A DNA stretch of 64,000 nt from Photorhabdus sp. CRCIA-P01 (GCF_003545805.1 NZ_NMQR01000003.1:124001-188000), one strand, 5' to 3'; positions 25,951 through 35,216 are shown, numbered from the stretch's first letter. A program made the numbers and translations. The notes: generated by a model from the letters alone, not told the origin.

Positions 25951-26871
25951 ATGAGCAAAAAAAGGGTCAGTTGGCATGGTGTTTTCCCAGCAGTGACGAC
26001 ACAATTTAACCCCGATTTTTCCATTAATTTGGATACCACACAGAAGGTAATGACGAACCTGATTAAAGATGGGGTCTCCGGTTTAGTCGTCAATGGTTCT
26101 GTGGGGGAAAACACGTCTCTGTCTATGAAGGAGAAGCGTGTTATCGTTGAACTCGCAGTAGATGTTGCTGGTGGGAAAGTTCCTGTTCTTTCGGGTATTG
26201 CAGAATTGACAACCGATAATGCGTGTAAAATGGTCTCTGAATGCCGCCAGGCAGGTGCTAATGGGGTGATGATCATGCCACCTCTGATTTATATGCCAAC
26301 ACCGAAAGAAAATAGGGCGTATTTCCGTACAATTGCTGCCTCTACCGATTTACCCATCATGCTATATAACAATCCTCTGCTGTATAAAAATGATATTACG
26401 CCGAAAATCCTGACGTCTCTGGCCGATTGCGAAAATATCGTTGCATTTAAAGATTCATCAGGCAATACCCGTCCTTTTAGTGATATTCCCAACGAAACAG
26501 GCGATCGCTTCATTCTTTTTGCTGGTTTGGATGACGTCGTTTTAGAGTCAGTCGCAGTGGGCGCGGAAGGTTGGATTTCAGGTATGTCGAATGCTTTTCC
26601 ACGGGAAGGGGAGACTTTATTCCGTCTGGCTAAACAGAAACGTTATGAAGAAGCTCGGGAATTATATCGCTGGTTTATGCCTCTGTTGCATTTGGATTTC
26701 CGTCCTGATTTGGTGCAATGCATCAAGTTGTGTGAAGAAATGGTTGGCCGTGGTAGTGCCATTACTCGTCCACCGCGTTTACCACTCGAACGGGAAACAT
26801 TGGCGGAAGTCCGCGCCATTGTAGAAAAAGCTCTCGCTAATCGTCCTTCGTTGCCTGATGTCGGTCTCTGA
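25951..26871 (+). CDS. Pyrroline-4-hydroxy-2-carboxylate deaminase (DHDPS family)
   Basis: 306 residues of the dihydrodipicolinate synthase/N-acetylneuraminate lyase barrel. Schiff-base Lys167 in AFKDSSG, Tyr139 in MLYNNPL, and a GSVGEN substrate loop at residues 49-54 in place of the GTTGE of DapA. Together with the epimerase, dehydrogenase and semialdehyde dehydrogenase this fits the deaminase giving 2-oxoglutarate semialdehyde. Start ATG with aaagga upstream. A true DapA is less likely given the context. Confidence 0.85.
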   Translation: MSKKRVSWHGVFPAVTTQFNPDFSINLDTTQKVMTNLIKDGVSGLVVNGSVGENTSLSMKEKRVIVELAVDVAGGKVPVLSGIAELTTDNACKMVSECRQAGANGVMIMPPLIYMPTPKENRAYFRTIAASTDLPIMLYNNPLLYKNDITPKILTSLADCENIVAFKDSSGNTRPFSDIPNETGDRFILFAGLDDVVLESVAVGAEGWISGMSNAFPREGETLFRLAKQKRYEEARELYRWFMPLLHLDFRPDLVQCIKLCEEMVGRGSAITRPPRLPLERETLAEVRAIVEKALANRPSLPDVGL

Positions 26872-26911
26872 ATTGGGCTGTAATCGTTTCTATACCCTTG
26901 GAGGAATCGCT

Positions 26912-28495
26912 ATGTTGGTAACACATTCAGGTATGCAGTTTATTGGCGGTCACAGGCAAGCAGAAGGAGAACGCTGTTTGCATAGTCGACGAGCGGTGGA
27001 TAATTCACCAATAGGTTGTACGTTTTATCAGGCTACACGACATGAGGTCGATCTTGCCGCCCAAGCAGCAGCCGATGCATTTACACGTTATAGCCAAACA
27101 TCGTTGGAAGAACGTGCCGTTTTTTTAGATAAAGTTGCCGATGAAATTGATGCTCTTGGTAATGACTTCATTGCCCTTGTATCAGAAGAAACGGCTCTGC
27201 CTCCAGCCCGGCTTCAAGGTGAACGGTCGAGAACGAGCGGGCAAATGAGGCTGTTTGCTATGCTGTTACGCCGTGGTGATATTCATGCTGCCCGCATTGA
27301 TACTGCGCAACCTGAGAGAAAACCGCTCCCTAGAGTTGATATTCGCCAGTGCCATATTCCTCTAGGCCCTATTGCGGTTTTCGGTGCCAGTAATTTTCCT
27401 TTGGCTTTTTCAACTGCTGGTGGTGACACGGCGTCAGCGTTAGCCGCGGGCTGCTCCGTTATTTTCAAAGCGCATAGCGGCCATATGGCTACTGCCGAAA
27501 TTATCGCAGAAGCCATTGAACGCGCGATTATCGCCACACAAATGCCCGCAGGTGTATTCAATATGATTTATGGCAATAGCGTGGGGACAGATCTAGTCAA
27601 ACACCCAATTATTCAGGCCGTTGGCTTTACCGGTTCACTCGCTGGTGGATGCGCACTGTTCGATATAGCGATGCAGCGACCACAACCTATTCCGGTTTTC
27701 GCTGAAATGTCGAGTGTCAATCCGGTCATTGTGCTGCCAAACGCCTTAGCACAGCGGGGAAAACAGATTGCCCAAGAATTGGCAAATTCATTCACATTAG
27801 GTGGCGGTCAGTTTTGTACTAAGCCAGGAATAATCTTGGGTATTCGTTCGCCAGAATTTAATCAATTTATGACTCAATTGACGCAGGAAATCACTCTTCG
27901 TCCGGCACAGTCAATGCTAAACCCAGGCACATTACTCAGCTACCAAAAAGGTATTCATCAACTGGATGATGAACCCTTAATGACCCGGTTAGCCATTGGC
28001 GAACATCATGAAAATCAGGCAAGTGCAATGCTGTATCGTGCAGATATTGCTTTGTTGTTGAGTAAAAGTGCCCTGTTACAAGAGGAAGTTTTTGGCCCTG
28101 TTGCTATTGTGGTTGAAGCCGAAAACCAGTATCAACTTTTACGCGCAATTGACTGTTTGCAGGGGCAGCTTACCGCGACCTTGATTGGTGAGCACGATGA
28201 ATTAGCGAATGCGCATGAGCTTAGTCGACGATTACAAAACATAGCGGGCAGGGTGGTTGTAAATGGCTACCCAACAGGCGTTGAAGTATGTGATGCCGTG
28301 GTTCATGGCGGGCCTTATCCGGCAACTTCAGATGCGAGAGGGACTTCCGTTGGCACACTGGCCATCTGGCGTTTTCTGCGCCCGGTATGTTTCCAAAACT
28401 ATCCCGAATCCTTACTTCCACCTGCACTTCAAGACCATAATCCGTTAAATATTTCTCGATTAATCAATGGAGTGATGAGTAGGGAAGTCTTGTAA
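26912..28495 (+). CDS. 2-Oxoglutarate semialdehyde dehydrogenase
   Basis: 527 residues from ATG 26912 (ggagg upstream); a longer frame would overlap the deaminase gene. Aldehyde dehydrogenase superfamily: NAD(P) region GPIAVFGASNFPLAFSTAGG, the catalytic Glu in PVFAEMSSVNP, and the nucleophile Cys in LGGGQFCTKPG. The GASNFP version and the roughly 520-residue length are typical of the 2,5-dioxovalerate dehydrogenase clade. It gives 2-oxoglutarate, the end product of hydroxyproline breakdown. It follows the deaminase gene by 40 bp. Confidence 0.88.
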   Translation: MLVTHSGMQFIGGHRQAEGERCLHSRRAVDNSPIGCTFYQATRHEVDLAAQAAADAFTRYSQTSLEERAVFLDKVADEIDALGNDFIALVSEETALPPARLQGERSRTSGQMRLFAMLLRRGDIHAARIDTAQPERKPLPRVDIRQCHIPLGPIAVFGASNFPLAFSTAGGDTASALAAGCSVIFKAHSGHMATAEIIAEAIERAIIATQMPAGVFNMIYGNSVGTDLVKHPIIQAVGFTGSLAGGCALFDIAMQRPQPIPVFAEMSSVNPVIVLPNALAQRGKQIAQELANSFTLGGGQFCTKPGIILGIRSPEFNQFMTQLTQEITLRPAQSMLNPGTLLSYQKGIHQLDDEPLMTRLAIGEHHENQASAMLYRADIALLLSKSALLQEEVFGPVAIVVEAENQYQLLRAIDCLQGQLTATLIGEHDELANAHELSRRLQNIAGRVVVNGYPTGVEVCDAVVHGGPYPATSDARGTSVGTLAIWRFLRPVCFQNYPESLLPPALQDHNPLNISRLINGVMSREVL

Positions 28496-28527
28496 ATCAA
28501 ATAAGAAACAGAAAAGGGCGAATAATT

Positions 28528-30129
28528 ATGGCGCTATACGAAGCCTCTTCACGGCCAAAATCCGATTCAGGGCAGGGTAAATTTAAGAAACAGTTAACAC
28601 TCACGGATTTAACCTTCATCGGATTAGGGGCTATTTTTGGTTCTGGCTGGTTATTCGCGGCCAGCCATGTGTCTGTTATTGCCGGGCCAGCAGGGATTTT
28701 TTCCTGGGTGATTGGCGGTATCGCCGTGCTTTTACTCGGCATTATTTATTGCGAACTGGGTGCGGCACTGCCGAAATCAGGTGGCATTATCCGTTACCCG
28801 GTGTTTTCTCATGGTGAGCTCATGGGATATTTAATGGGTTCGATCACCTTAATTGCGTTTTCCAGCCTAATAGCCATCGAAGTCGTTGCAGCTCGACAAT
28901 ATGCGGCGGCGTGGTTCCCATTTCTCAGTCAGCCGGGTTCTGGTGATCCAACTCTGACAGGCTGGCTGGTTCAATTTATCTTATTAGCATTTTTCTTTTA
29001 CCTTAACTACAACAGCGTGAAAACCTTTGCGAAATCCAATAATATTATTAGTGTTTTCAAGTTTATCGTTCCGCTGCTCGTCATTATTATCCTGTTTAAT
29101 TATTTCAATCCGAATAATCTGCAAGTTCACGGATTTTCTCCTTTTGGGGTATCGGGTGTTCAAGCGGCGGTTTCAACGGGTGGTATCATCTTTGCTTATC
29201 TTGGCCTAACGCCCATTATTTCCGTTGCTGGTGAAGTGGAAAAACCTCAAAAAACAATTCCTATTGCCCTCATTCTGTCTATTTCAATGTCTACGATCAT
29301 TTATGTTTTATTACAGTTAGCTTTTCTTGGCGGGATACCTTCTGATCTACTCTTTGGTGGCTGGAACAACATTGGGCAATATTTTTCACTACCGTTTCGT
29401 GATATAGCCTTAATCCTCGGTGCGGGGTGGCTCGCTTTTTTGGTGGTATGTGATGCGGTAATCTCTCCAAGTGGTACCGGGAATATTTATATGAATGCCA
29501 CTCCCCGTGTAGTCTATGGTTGGGCAAAAAGTGGGACGTTATTTAATGTGTTTACCCATATCGATGAAAAATCGGGGATACCACGACCTGCGCTTTGGTT
29601 GACATTTATTCTTTCTATTTTTTGGACATTACCTTTTCCTTCATGGGAAAAACTCATCAGTGTTGTTTCTGCGGCGCTAATCTTGAGCTACGCATTAGCG
29701 CCAGTAACCGCTTCTGCCTTACGTCGTAATGCCAAAGAGATAAAACGTCCTTTTTATGTTAAAGGGTTTGCGATCATTGGCCCGCTTTCTTTTATTATTT
29801 CCGCCTTCATTGTTTACTGGTCTGGTTGGAAAACCGTTTCCTGGCTGCTTGGATTACAGATTATCTTATTTTTCATCTATTTGTTGTTCAAAAATAAAGT
29901 CCCTATAGGCAAAGTGAGCCTGCGCCAACAGATAACCTCTGCTTTATGGTTGATCGGTTTCTACAGCGCCATGATTATTATGTCCTATTTAGGCACATTT
30001 GGCGGTAAAGGCATTATTCCTGCACCCTGGGATATTATTGCAGTGGCAGTGATCTCTTTAATTGCCTTTTATTGGGGGACCTTTAGTGCTTTACCCAATG
30101 CTATTTTACCAACGGAAGATGAGGATTAG
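28528..30129 (+). CDS. APC-family amino acid permease
   Basis: 533 residues with about 12-14 membrane helices. The first helix has the APC substrate-backbone motif GLGAIFGSGWLFA, and GEVEKPQKTIP marks the loop after helix 8. Last gene of the plus-strand arm of the hydroxyproline island, so uptake of hydroxyproline or proline is the likely role. The substrate is inferred from context only. Confidence 0.85.
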   Translation: MALYEASSRPKSDSGQGKFKKQLTLTDLTFIGLGAIFGSGWLFAASHVSVIAGPAGIFSWVIGGIAVLLLGIIYCELGAALPKSGGIIRYPVFSHGELMGYLMGSITLIAFSSLIAIEVVAARQYAAAWFPFLSQPGSGDPTLTGWLVQFILLAFFFYLNYNSVKTFAKSNNIISVFKFIVPLLVIIILFNYFNPNNLQVHGFSPFGVSGVQAAVSTGGIIFAYLGLTPIISVAGEVEKPQKTIPIALILSISMSTIIYVLLQLAFLGGIPSDLLFGGWNNIGQYFSLPFRDIALILGAGWLAFLVVCDAVISPSGTGNIYMNATPRVVYGWAKSGTLFNVFTHIDEKSGIPRPALWLTFILSIFWTLPFPSWEKLISVVSAALILSYALAPVTASALRRNAKEIKRPFYVKGFAIIGPLSFIISAFIVYWSGWKTVSWLLGLQIILFFIYLLFKNKVPIGKVSLRQQITSALWLIGFYSAMIIMSYLGTFGGKGIIPAPWDIIAVAVISLIAFYWGTFSALPNAILPTEDED

Positions 30130-30183
30130 TGCTAATTATTAAAGTCTGCCGAAATAAACTCCAGTGTTCGGTTCAGTCGTTTG

Positions 30184-30615
30184 TTACCAAAATTTCCACC
30201 AAGGTTTAGGGGGGATTTTATCTTCTTCTGAAAGAATAAAGTTTCCCTCTTCATCAAGATTATATCCATCCTGATCTTGAACTGAGCCATTTAACTTCTT
30301 TGCGATTAAATGTAATTTTTTCAACATATATTCATCAGGGTTTTTTACTGTAACCATTCCATTGGACAGCCAAACCCACTGTGTTATATTTTTATCCGGA
30401 TGAGCGAACCATACTGCTATGCTGGGATCTGAACAACCAAATTCAGTTCCGTCACTTAAAGTTGTTGTCGCAAAACCATCATGTCTCATTTCAGCATCTT
30501 GATTGATATAATCAATCCATTCTTCGAAAGATATGTTTTTGGTTTCGTTATAATTATCTTCAAGTTCAAAAATCTCTGATATAGGAATTCTAGTTACATG
30601 AACGTCATAGCCCAT
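30184..30615 (-). CDS. Uncharacterised 143-aa protein
   Basis: 143 residues with an excellent ribosome site (aaggag). It begins MGYDVHVTR, a start I associate with small hypothetical or immunity-like proteins, contains several Trp, and ends PPKPWWKFW. Acidic, cytoplasmic, no signal peptide. No toxin gene lies beside it, so immunity function is only a guess. Lower-case accessory region begins here. Confidence 0.6.
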   Translation of the reverse strand: MGYDVHVTRIPISEIFELEDNYNETKNISFEEWIDYINQDAEMRHDGFATTTLSDGTEFGCSDPSIAVWFAHPDKNITQWVWLSNGMVTVKNPDEYMLKKLHLIAKKLNGSVQDQDGYNLDEEGNFILSEEDKIPPKPWWKFW

Positions 30616-30775
30616 TTTTAGAGCTCCTTGGTATGATAGAATGCTATTTTATTATAATTGTATTATCAGTTTTATGAACTTTATAGTCAGCGTTGGGATT
30701 AACATAGTCCGCTGGCGATCATTATTATGCCTTGCTATAATTGTATTACTCAGTAATACAGAAAGAGGTGGATTT

Positions 30776-31018
30776 ATGGCACGAGTAACCAGTGTTACCC
30801 TCGGTGAGCACTTCAACGGGTTCGTTGGTGAGATGATCCAATCTGGTCGTTATGGCAACACATCCGAAGTTGTCCGCGATGCTTTGCGCCTGATGGAGGC
30901 TCGCGAGCAGCGTATTCAGAATGTTCGTGAAATGGTGCTGGCTGGCCTGAATTCCCCCGTCAGCAAAAACAGCATGGATGATATTTTTGTAATGGCAGCG
31001 AAAGACTTAAATGTATAA
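30776..31018 (+). CDS. parD: ParD-like antitoxin
   Basis: 80 residues from ATG 30776 (gaggtgg upstream); the longer frame is spurious. Ribbon-helix-helix N-terminus (ARVTSVTLGEHFNGFV) and the ParD pattern IQSGRYGNTSEVVRDALRLME. Members bind ParE gyrase-poison toxins and autorepress. The ATG of the toxin frame overlaps its end by 8 bp, the normal operon arrangement, but the toxin frame stops after 22 codons. Confidence 0.88.
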   Translation: MARVTSVTLGEHFNGFVGEMIQSGRYGNTSEVVRDALRLMEAREQRIQNVREMVLAGLNSPVSKNSMDDIFVMAAKDLNV

Positions 31019-31079
31019 GTTTTCCGAGTTGGCTGATGAAGACATATTTAATATTGTCCGTCACACTATACAGCAGTAA
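31011..31079 (+). pseudogene. parE: ParE toxin, truncated
   Basis: Starting at ATG 31011 the translation MYKFSELADEDIFNIVRHTI matches the ParE N-terminus (normally about 96 residues) but ends in a TAA after 22 residues. I see no continuation in other frames. The remaining antitoxin is therefore probably an orphan. Confidence 0.8.
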
Positions 31080-31135
31080 GTTGTTATTCCAAGTTTAAAA
31101 TGTCACTCCATTTCCATATCAGTTGCACGTAGCGA

Positions 31136-31173
31136 AAACCTGTTGCCAAACTAAAAATGCTGGCAACAGGTTT
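31136..31173. terminator. Strong hairpin after the parDE remnant
   Basis: Perfect 13-bp stem aaacctgttgcca / tggcaacaggttt with a 12-base loop. Could terminate the parD transcript. Confidence 0.6.
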
Positions 31174-31280
31174 ATGCAACATAGAACTCACGGGGGGTAA
31201 ACTCAAAGATTATTCATTCTTTTTTCCCTCTTACTTCGAGGGAAGTACAAAATAAATAAATCCTGACCATAATTTATTAC

Positions 31281-31733
31281 TTAAAGCACCGGCGTAAAAA
31301 ACCATGGACGATAGCCAGCAGGAGTATCAGAAAGACAAATTCTATGACTCTTACTAATAGAATCATATACAATAATAATATATTCATTGTCTAATGAATA
31401 TAAGTTAAAACCTTCTCCACCTGCTGCTTTCTTTAGCTCTACTTGTAATTTTGGTTTTGTGGGAGATGGAAACGCGAGCTCAATGCCCATATAACTTTCG
31501 TTTCCAACAGTAAAAACATCTCCGCGTACCCAATACAAATCTTTATTCAGTTGAGAAATAGTTGTAATCGCTCCATATATGGGCGTAGAAATACTGAGCA
31601 CCCATTGAAATTTTGGGTCTGTCACACTTAGCATAGGCTCAGCTGTTAATATAGTTACACCACCGACCACTACTCCAGCTTTCGCATGTCTGGTAGTAGA
31701 GACGTCATGGTTAATAATATGATATGCAGCCAT
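31281..31733 (-). CDS. Uncharacterised 150-aa protein
   Basis: 150 residues with a strong ribosome site (ggagg). No signal peptide. The sequence is beta-rich with repeated short blocks (AYHIINHDVSTT, FQWVLSISTP, GYRPWFFTP) that recall small beta-trefoil protease inhibitors of the I66 kind, but I cannot confirm this from sequence alone. It stands alone between toxin-antitoxin remnants. Confidence 0.55.
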   Translation of the reverse strand: MAAYHIINHDVSTTRHAKAGVVVGGVTILTAEPMLSVTDPKFQWVLSISTPIYGAITTISQLNKDLYWVRGDVFTVGNESYMGIELAFPSPTKPKLQVELKKAAGGEGFNLYSLDNEYIIIVYDSISKSHRICLSDTPAGYRPWFFTPVL

Positions 31734-32053
31734 TTTTTAAAACCTCCAATTAAAATTAACAATTATATACTAGATCATAAAAAATTTTTTCAAATTCTTA
31801 TTTTTATATATACCTAAATAATAAACATAATATTTCGATGCTGTTTGTAAAAATAGGGAAAATATAGATGCACAGATTGATTTTACTTCAATGAAATTAT
31901 TTATTCTGGCATTTTTCCCTCAATGAAAAAGACTGCGTTGACCATTCAGGAAATATATGGCTGTGATATTCTACACATTCCATGGAATGAGTTTAAAGTT
32001 GGAAAAAATTAGTTGTGAGAATATTTTTAAAGCATCTTCTTATTATAAAAAAG
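31734..32053. other. Gap with no supported gene
   Basis: 320 bp, A+T-rich. A 29-codon frame from 31923 (MKKTALTIQEIYGCD, ending WNEFKVGKN) is open but too short and unrelated to anything I know. Probably decayed DNA between toxin-antitoxin fragments. Confidence 0.4.
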
Positions 32054-32206
32054 GGTGATGTACAAGCCAGAACTGTTGCTGACCATCTAAGCAATGAAGA
32101 TTGCACCGGCGGTAGTTGGGCTTATGTTGATATGGATTTAACTAAATACGATGGAAAAGCCATCAAGCTAAACATTACTATGCCTCAATTGGTGTTACAA
32201 CCATAG
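32054..32206 (+). pseudogene. hicB: HicB antitoxin, C-terminal remnant
   Basis: The translation ADHLSNEDCTGGSWAYVDMD, followed by LTKYDGKAIKLNITMP, matches the end of HicB antitoxins (W..VDVDLSKY.GK..RIN..LP). No HicA or N-terminal half is present. Confidence 0.65.
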
Positions 32207-32289
32207 TACGCCTAATGTATATTATGTTAAATAAGTTTGATAAACATGGAAGCAAAAACGAAAACATATCCATTACCCCCTGCTCTGTG

Positions 32290-32554
<265 letters not shown>

Positions 32555-32573
32555 TTTAATGTAAAAGGAAGGG

Positions 32574-33689
32574 ATGATGAAACGAAAAACGGGGTTTTTC
32601 TTTGATGAACATTGTTTTTGGCATAGTACTGGCGTGCATGTAACGACGTTGCCTGTCGGTGGTTGGGTTCAGCCCCCTTCTGGAACTGTACATGCTGAAT
32701 CGCCGGAAACAAAAAGGCGGTTGAAAAATTTGATGGATGTATCAGGCTTGAGCCACTCTTTGCACCTTTCTTCGGCATCGACTATTGATGAGCAAACACT
32801 ACGTAAAATTCATCCGGAAGAGTATCTGAAGCGGTTTAAGCAAGTCAGTGATAATGGTGGAGGAATGCTTGGTATAGAAGCTCCTATGGGACCGGGAAGC
32901 TATGAAATTGCTAAGCTTTCAGCCAGCCTTGCTTGTGCTGCGGTGGAAGCAGTGCTTAGCGGTGAGCTTGATAATGCTTACAGCCTTTCTCGACCACCAG
33001 GTCATCACTGTTTGCCTGATAAGCCCATGGGATTTTGTTTTCTAGCAAATATCCCATTGGCAATTGAACAGGCAAAAGCACGTTTTGATTTAAAACGAGT
33101 TGCGGTCATTGATTGGGATGTTCATCACGGTAATGGTACTCAGCATATTTATTGGGATCGTTCTGATGTTTTGACCATCTCGATACATCAGGATGGTTGT
33201 TTCCCTCCAGGATACAGTGGTGAAGAGGATATCGGCGAAGGTGAAGGGACAGGTTATAACCTGAATATCCCATTATTTGCTGGAGCCGGACATAATAGCT
33301 ATATCTATGCAATGACACAGATAGTACTTCCTGCGCTTGAACGCTTTAAACCTGAACTGATTATTGTTGCCTGTGGCTATGATGCGAATGCGGTGGATCC
33401 TTTGGCAAGGATGCAGCTCCATAGTGGAAGTTTTCGAGAGATGACTCAGCTAGTGCAACAGGCCGCAGATAGTTTATGCGACGGAAAACTAGTCGTTGTT
33501 CATGAAGGCGGGTATGCGGAGTCTTATGTACCGTTCTGTGGATTGGCTGTACTTGAACAGATGAGCGGCATTCGTACTGAAGTCAAAGATCCAATGTTGG
33601 ATTTTATACGCTTGCAGCAGCCAAGAGCTGAGTTTGAGCTATTTCAACAACAGCAGCTTGATAAACTTAAAGAAAAATTCGGTCTTTGA
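32574..33689 (+). CDS. Class II histone-deacetylase-like amidohydrolase
   Basis: 371 residues of the arginase/HDAC fold. RPPGHH (H144, H145) forms the charge relay, and the zinc ligands are in DWDVHHGNGTQ (D182, H184) and CGYDANAVDPLARM. The sequence fits the bacterial class II HDAC-like amidohydrolases (HDAH), which deacetylate acylated lysines or polyamines; the physiological substrate is usually unknown. Strong ribosome site aaggaaggg before ATG 32574. It is monocistronic, directly after resolvase debris. Confidence 0.88.
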   Translation: MMKRKTGFFFDEHCFWHSTGVHVTTLPVGGWVQPPSGTVHAESPETKRRLKNLMDVSGLSHSLHLSSASTIDEQTLRKIHPEEYLKRFKQVSDNGGGMLGIEAPMGPGSYEIAKLSASLACAAVEAVLSGELDNAYSLSRPPGHHCLPDKPMGFCFLANIPLAIEQAKARFDLKRVAVIDWDVHHGNGTQHIYWDRSDVLTISIHQDGCFPPGYSGEEDIGEGEGTGYNLNIPLFAGAGHNSYIYAMTQIVLPALERFKPELIIVACGYDANAVDPLARMQLHSGSFREMTQLVQQAADSLCDGKLVVVHEGGYAESYVPFCGLAVLEQMSGIRTEVKDPMLDFIRLQQPRAEFELFQQQQLDKLKEKFGL

Positions 33690-34099
33690 GCTTTGTTGCG
33701 TAGGTTTGCTCCACATAGTTTGGGAGCAAACCTGTTGTTCTATTTGTTTCAATTTATTCAACACGGAGGATCTATCACCTTACGAACAAATGCTAAGGCT
33801 CAATGAAATACTGTTGCCCTCCTTTCCTGCCTTGCTTATTCAGAAATATTATATTTAATAGATATAGCATCTGAGGGCAATAATTATAGAAAGAATTTTT
33901 TCACTATGATTATTTTGAAGAAATAATGAGGGAAAATGTTTTCTTTTAATCACATTAAGATCATCCAGAGTCAGGATAGTTGACATTATTACCAGAAAAT
34001 CCATCCAGTGTGAATGAACAAAATATAAACGCATTTCTTGTTCTCTCAATTGTCAGTGCCGACTTCCCCTTATTTAAGACAGCCCTAGGTTGCTACATT
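33690..34099. other. Gap with no supported gene
   Basis: 410 bp, A+T-rich, between the amidohydrolase and an ERIC copy. Short open frames on both strands show no recognisable protein. Confidence 0.4.
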
Positions 34100-34226
34100 T
34101 ATACCCTTCATCTTTCAAGCTGCTGCTTTGTTGGCTGCTTTCACTCACCCCAGTCACATAGTTATCTATGCTCCTGGGGATTCATTCACTTGCCGCCGCG
34201 CTGCAACTCGAAATCTATTCGGTATA
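34100..34226 (+). repeat. ERIC element, copy 2
   Basis: 127 bp with ends tatacccttcatctttcaag and cgaaatctattcggtata and the ERIC core gctcctggggattc. Same orientation as copy 1 and nearly identical to it by eye. Confidence 0.9.
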
Positions 34227-34278
34227 TAGATTTCAATCCCTATAAATATGTGAGATAAATCATAAATTCCAGAAAGGT

Positions 34279-34560
34279 TAAATATACTGATATTCAAGAT
34301 AGTTTCATGGTAAATTATAGAAAAACAAATTATCATTATATATTAGATTTGCCATTTTTAATTTCTGGTACTATGATGATAAATGGAAGTTAGGTTTCCA
34401 ACCTAATTCAACCTAGGATTAAAAATATAAGCAGTTTTTGAATTTTAAAATTGTAACATCATCTATGTGGTGATTTATATTTTACATGCATTATCACATA
34501 TGATTTTGGTAAGTAATACGTTTAAATATGTAAATTCTGAAACTATTTAAGGAGAGTTTT
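34279..34560 (+). repeat. Duplicated upstream region, copy A
   Basis: 282 bp immediately before the first small secreted gene, repeated before the second (35217-35497) with about a dozen differences by eye. It includes the palindrome ttaggtt-tcc-aacctaa (34390-34406) and ends in the ribosome site aaggag. Confidence 0.85.
34390..34406. promoter_or_regulatory. Conserved palindrome, candidate operator (copy A)
   Basis: ttaggtt / aacctaa with a 3-base spacer, identical in both duplicated upstream regions. Confidence 0.45.
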
Positions 34561-34827
34561 ATGTTCAAGAAATTATTAACAGTTGGGGCATTAGCAACAG
34601 CATTAATTGGAGGAATTGGGACTGCATCGGCATTCGATGGATATGAATATTGTAGAACTTCGGAAGGATACGATAGTGGGAAGGGGGTAAAAGTTAGATC
34701 TGTTGTTCATTCTAGTAACGTTTTTGCTAATGTATTTAAAGAAGGTGGGTATAAATGGTATTTTAAAGCTTCTAAATCTTGTGATAATGGACGATATGTC
34801 GCGCTCTATGAAGGTAGAAAAATATAA
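34561..34827 (+). CDS. Small secreted protein, tandem paralogue A
   Basis: 88 residues with an evident Sec signal peptide (MFKKLLTVGALATALIGG, cleavage near ASA-F), giving a mature protein of about 64 residues with two Cys (probable disulfide). It shares with paralogue B the signal peptide, FANVF, WYFK and YEGR near the C-terminus, while the rest is divergent. Perfect aaggag ribosome site. Function unknown; small size, secretion and rapid divergence suggest an effector or antimicrobial, by inference. Confidence 0.8.
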   Translation: MFKKLLTVGALATALIGGIGTASAFDGYEYCRTSEGYDSGKGVKVRSVVHSSNVFANVFKEGGYKWYFKASKSCDNGRYVALYEGRKI

Positions 34828-34839
34828 AATTTTATCAAG

Positions 34840-34862
34840 AAGCCTTTAATTAGCGGCTTTTT
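34840..34862 (+). terminator. Terminator of paralogue A
   Basis: aagcc / ggctt stem followed by a T run, 12 bp after the stop codon. Confidence 0.65.
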
Positions 34863-34888
34863 AGAACTTTGAAAAGCCTCGTTGAAAA

Positions 34889-34990
34889 TGAACTGCACCC
34901 CAGAAGTTGGACACCAACTAATTAAGGTGCAGTTTTATGAAACAGAAGAATTCCCTTGAATTGAGACTGTCAGTCGTTAGGCATAACGCA
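34889..34990 (+). mobile_element. IS3-type insertion sequence, left-end remnant
   Basis: tgaactgcacccc.gaagttggaca followed by accaactaattaaggtgcagttttATG is typical of the left end of IS3-family (IS150-like) elements. The next codons, MKQKNSLELRLSVVRH, resemble the start of OrfA. The similarity then stops, and the rest of the 72-codon frame (to 35155) is not recognisable. No right end seen. Confidence 0.55.
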
Positions 34991-35216
34991 ATAAATGTCA
35001 GAATAATAAAAAAGACTGATGCAGATAGAGTAAGTTCCTTAAAAATAAACCTGCTCATATTTATCCCCGATACCTCCTGGGATAAAAAAATGCTACAGGA
35101 CATGTTAAAAAACCTGAGATATTCTAATAAAAGAAGATTTTTCTTATGTCATTAATGAGAATAAAACAATTAAGTATAAAAATTTTTCTTGAAACTAATT
35201 CTATATAAAACAAAAT

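Noticed and set aside
31923-32012. 29-codon frame beginning MKKTALTIQE
   Set aside because: No ribosome site of note and no similarity; could be a gene fragment but cannot be supported.
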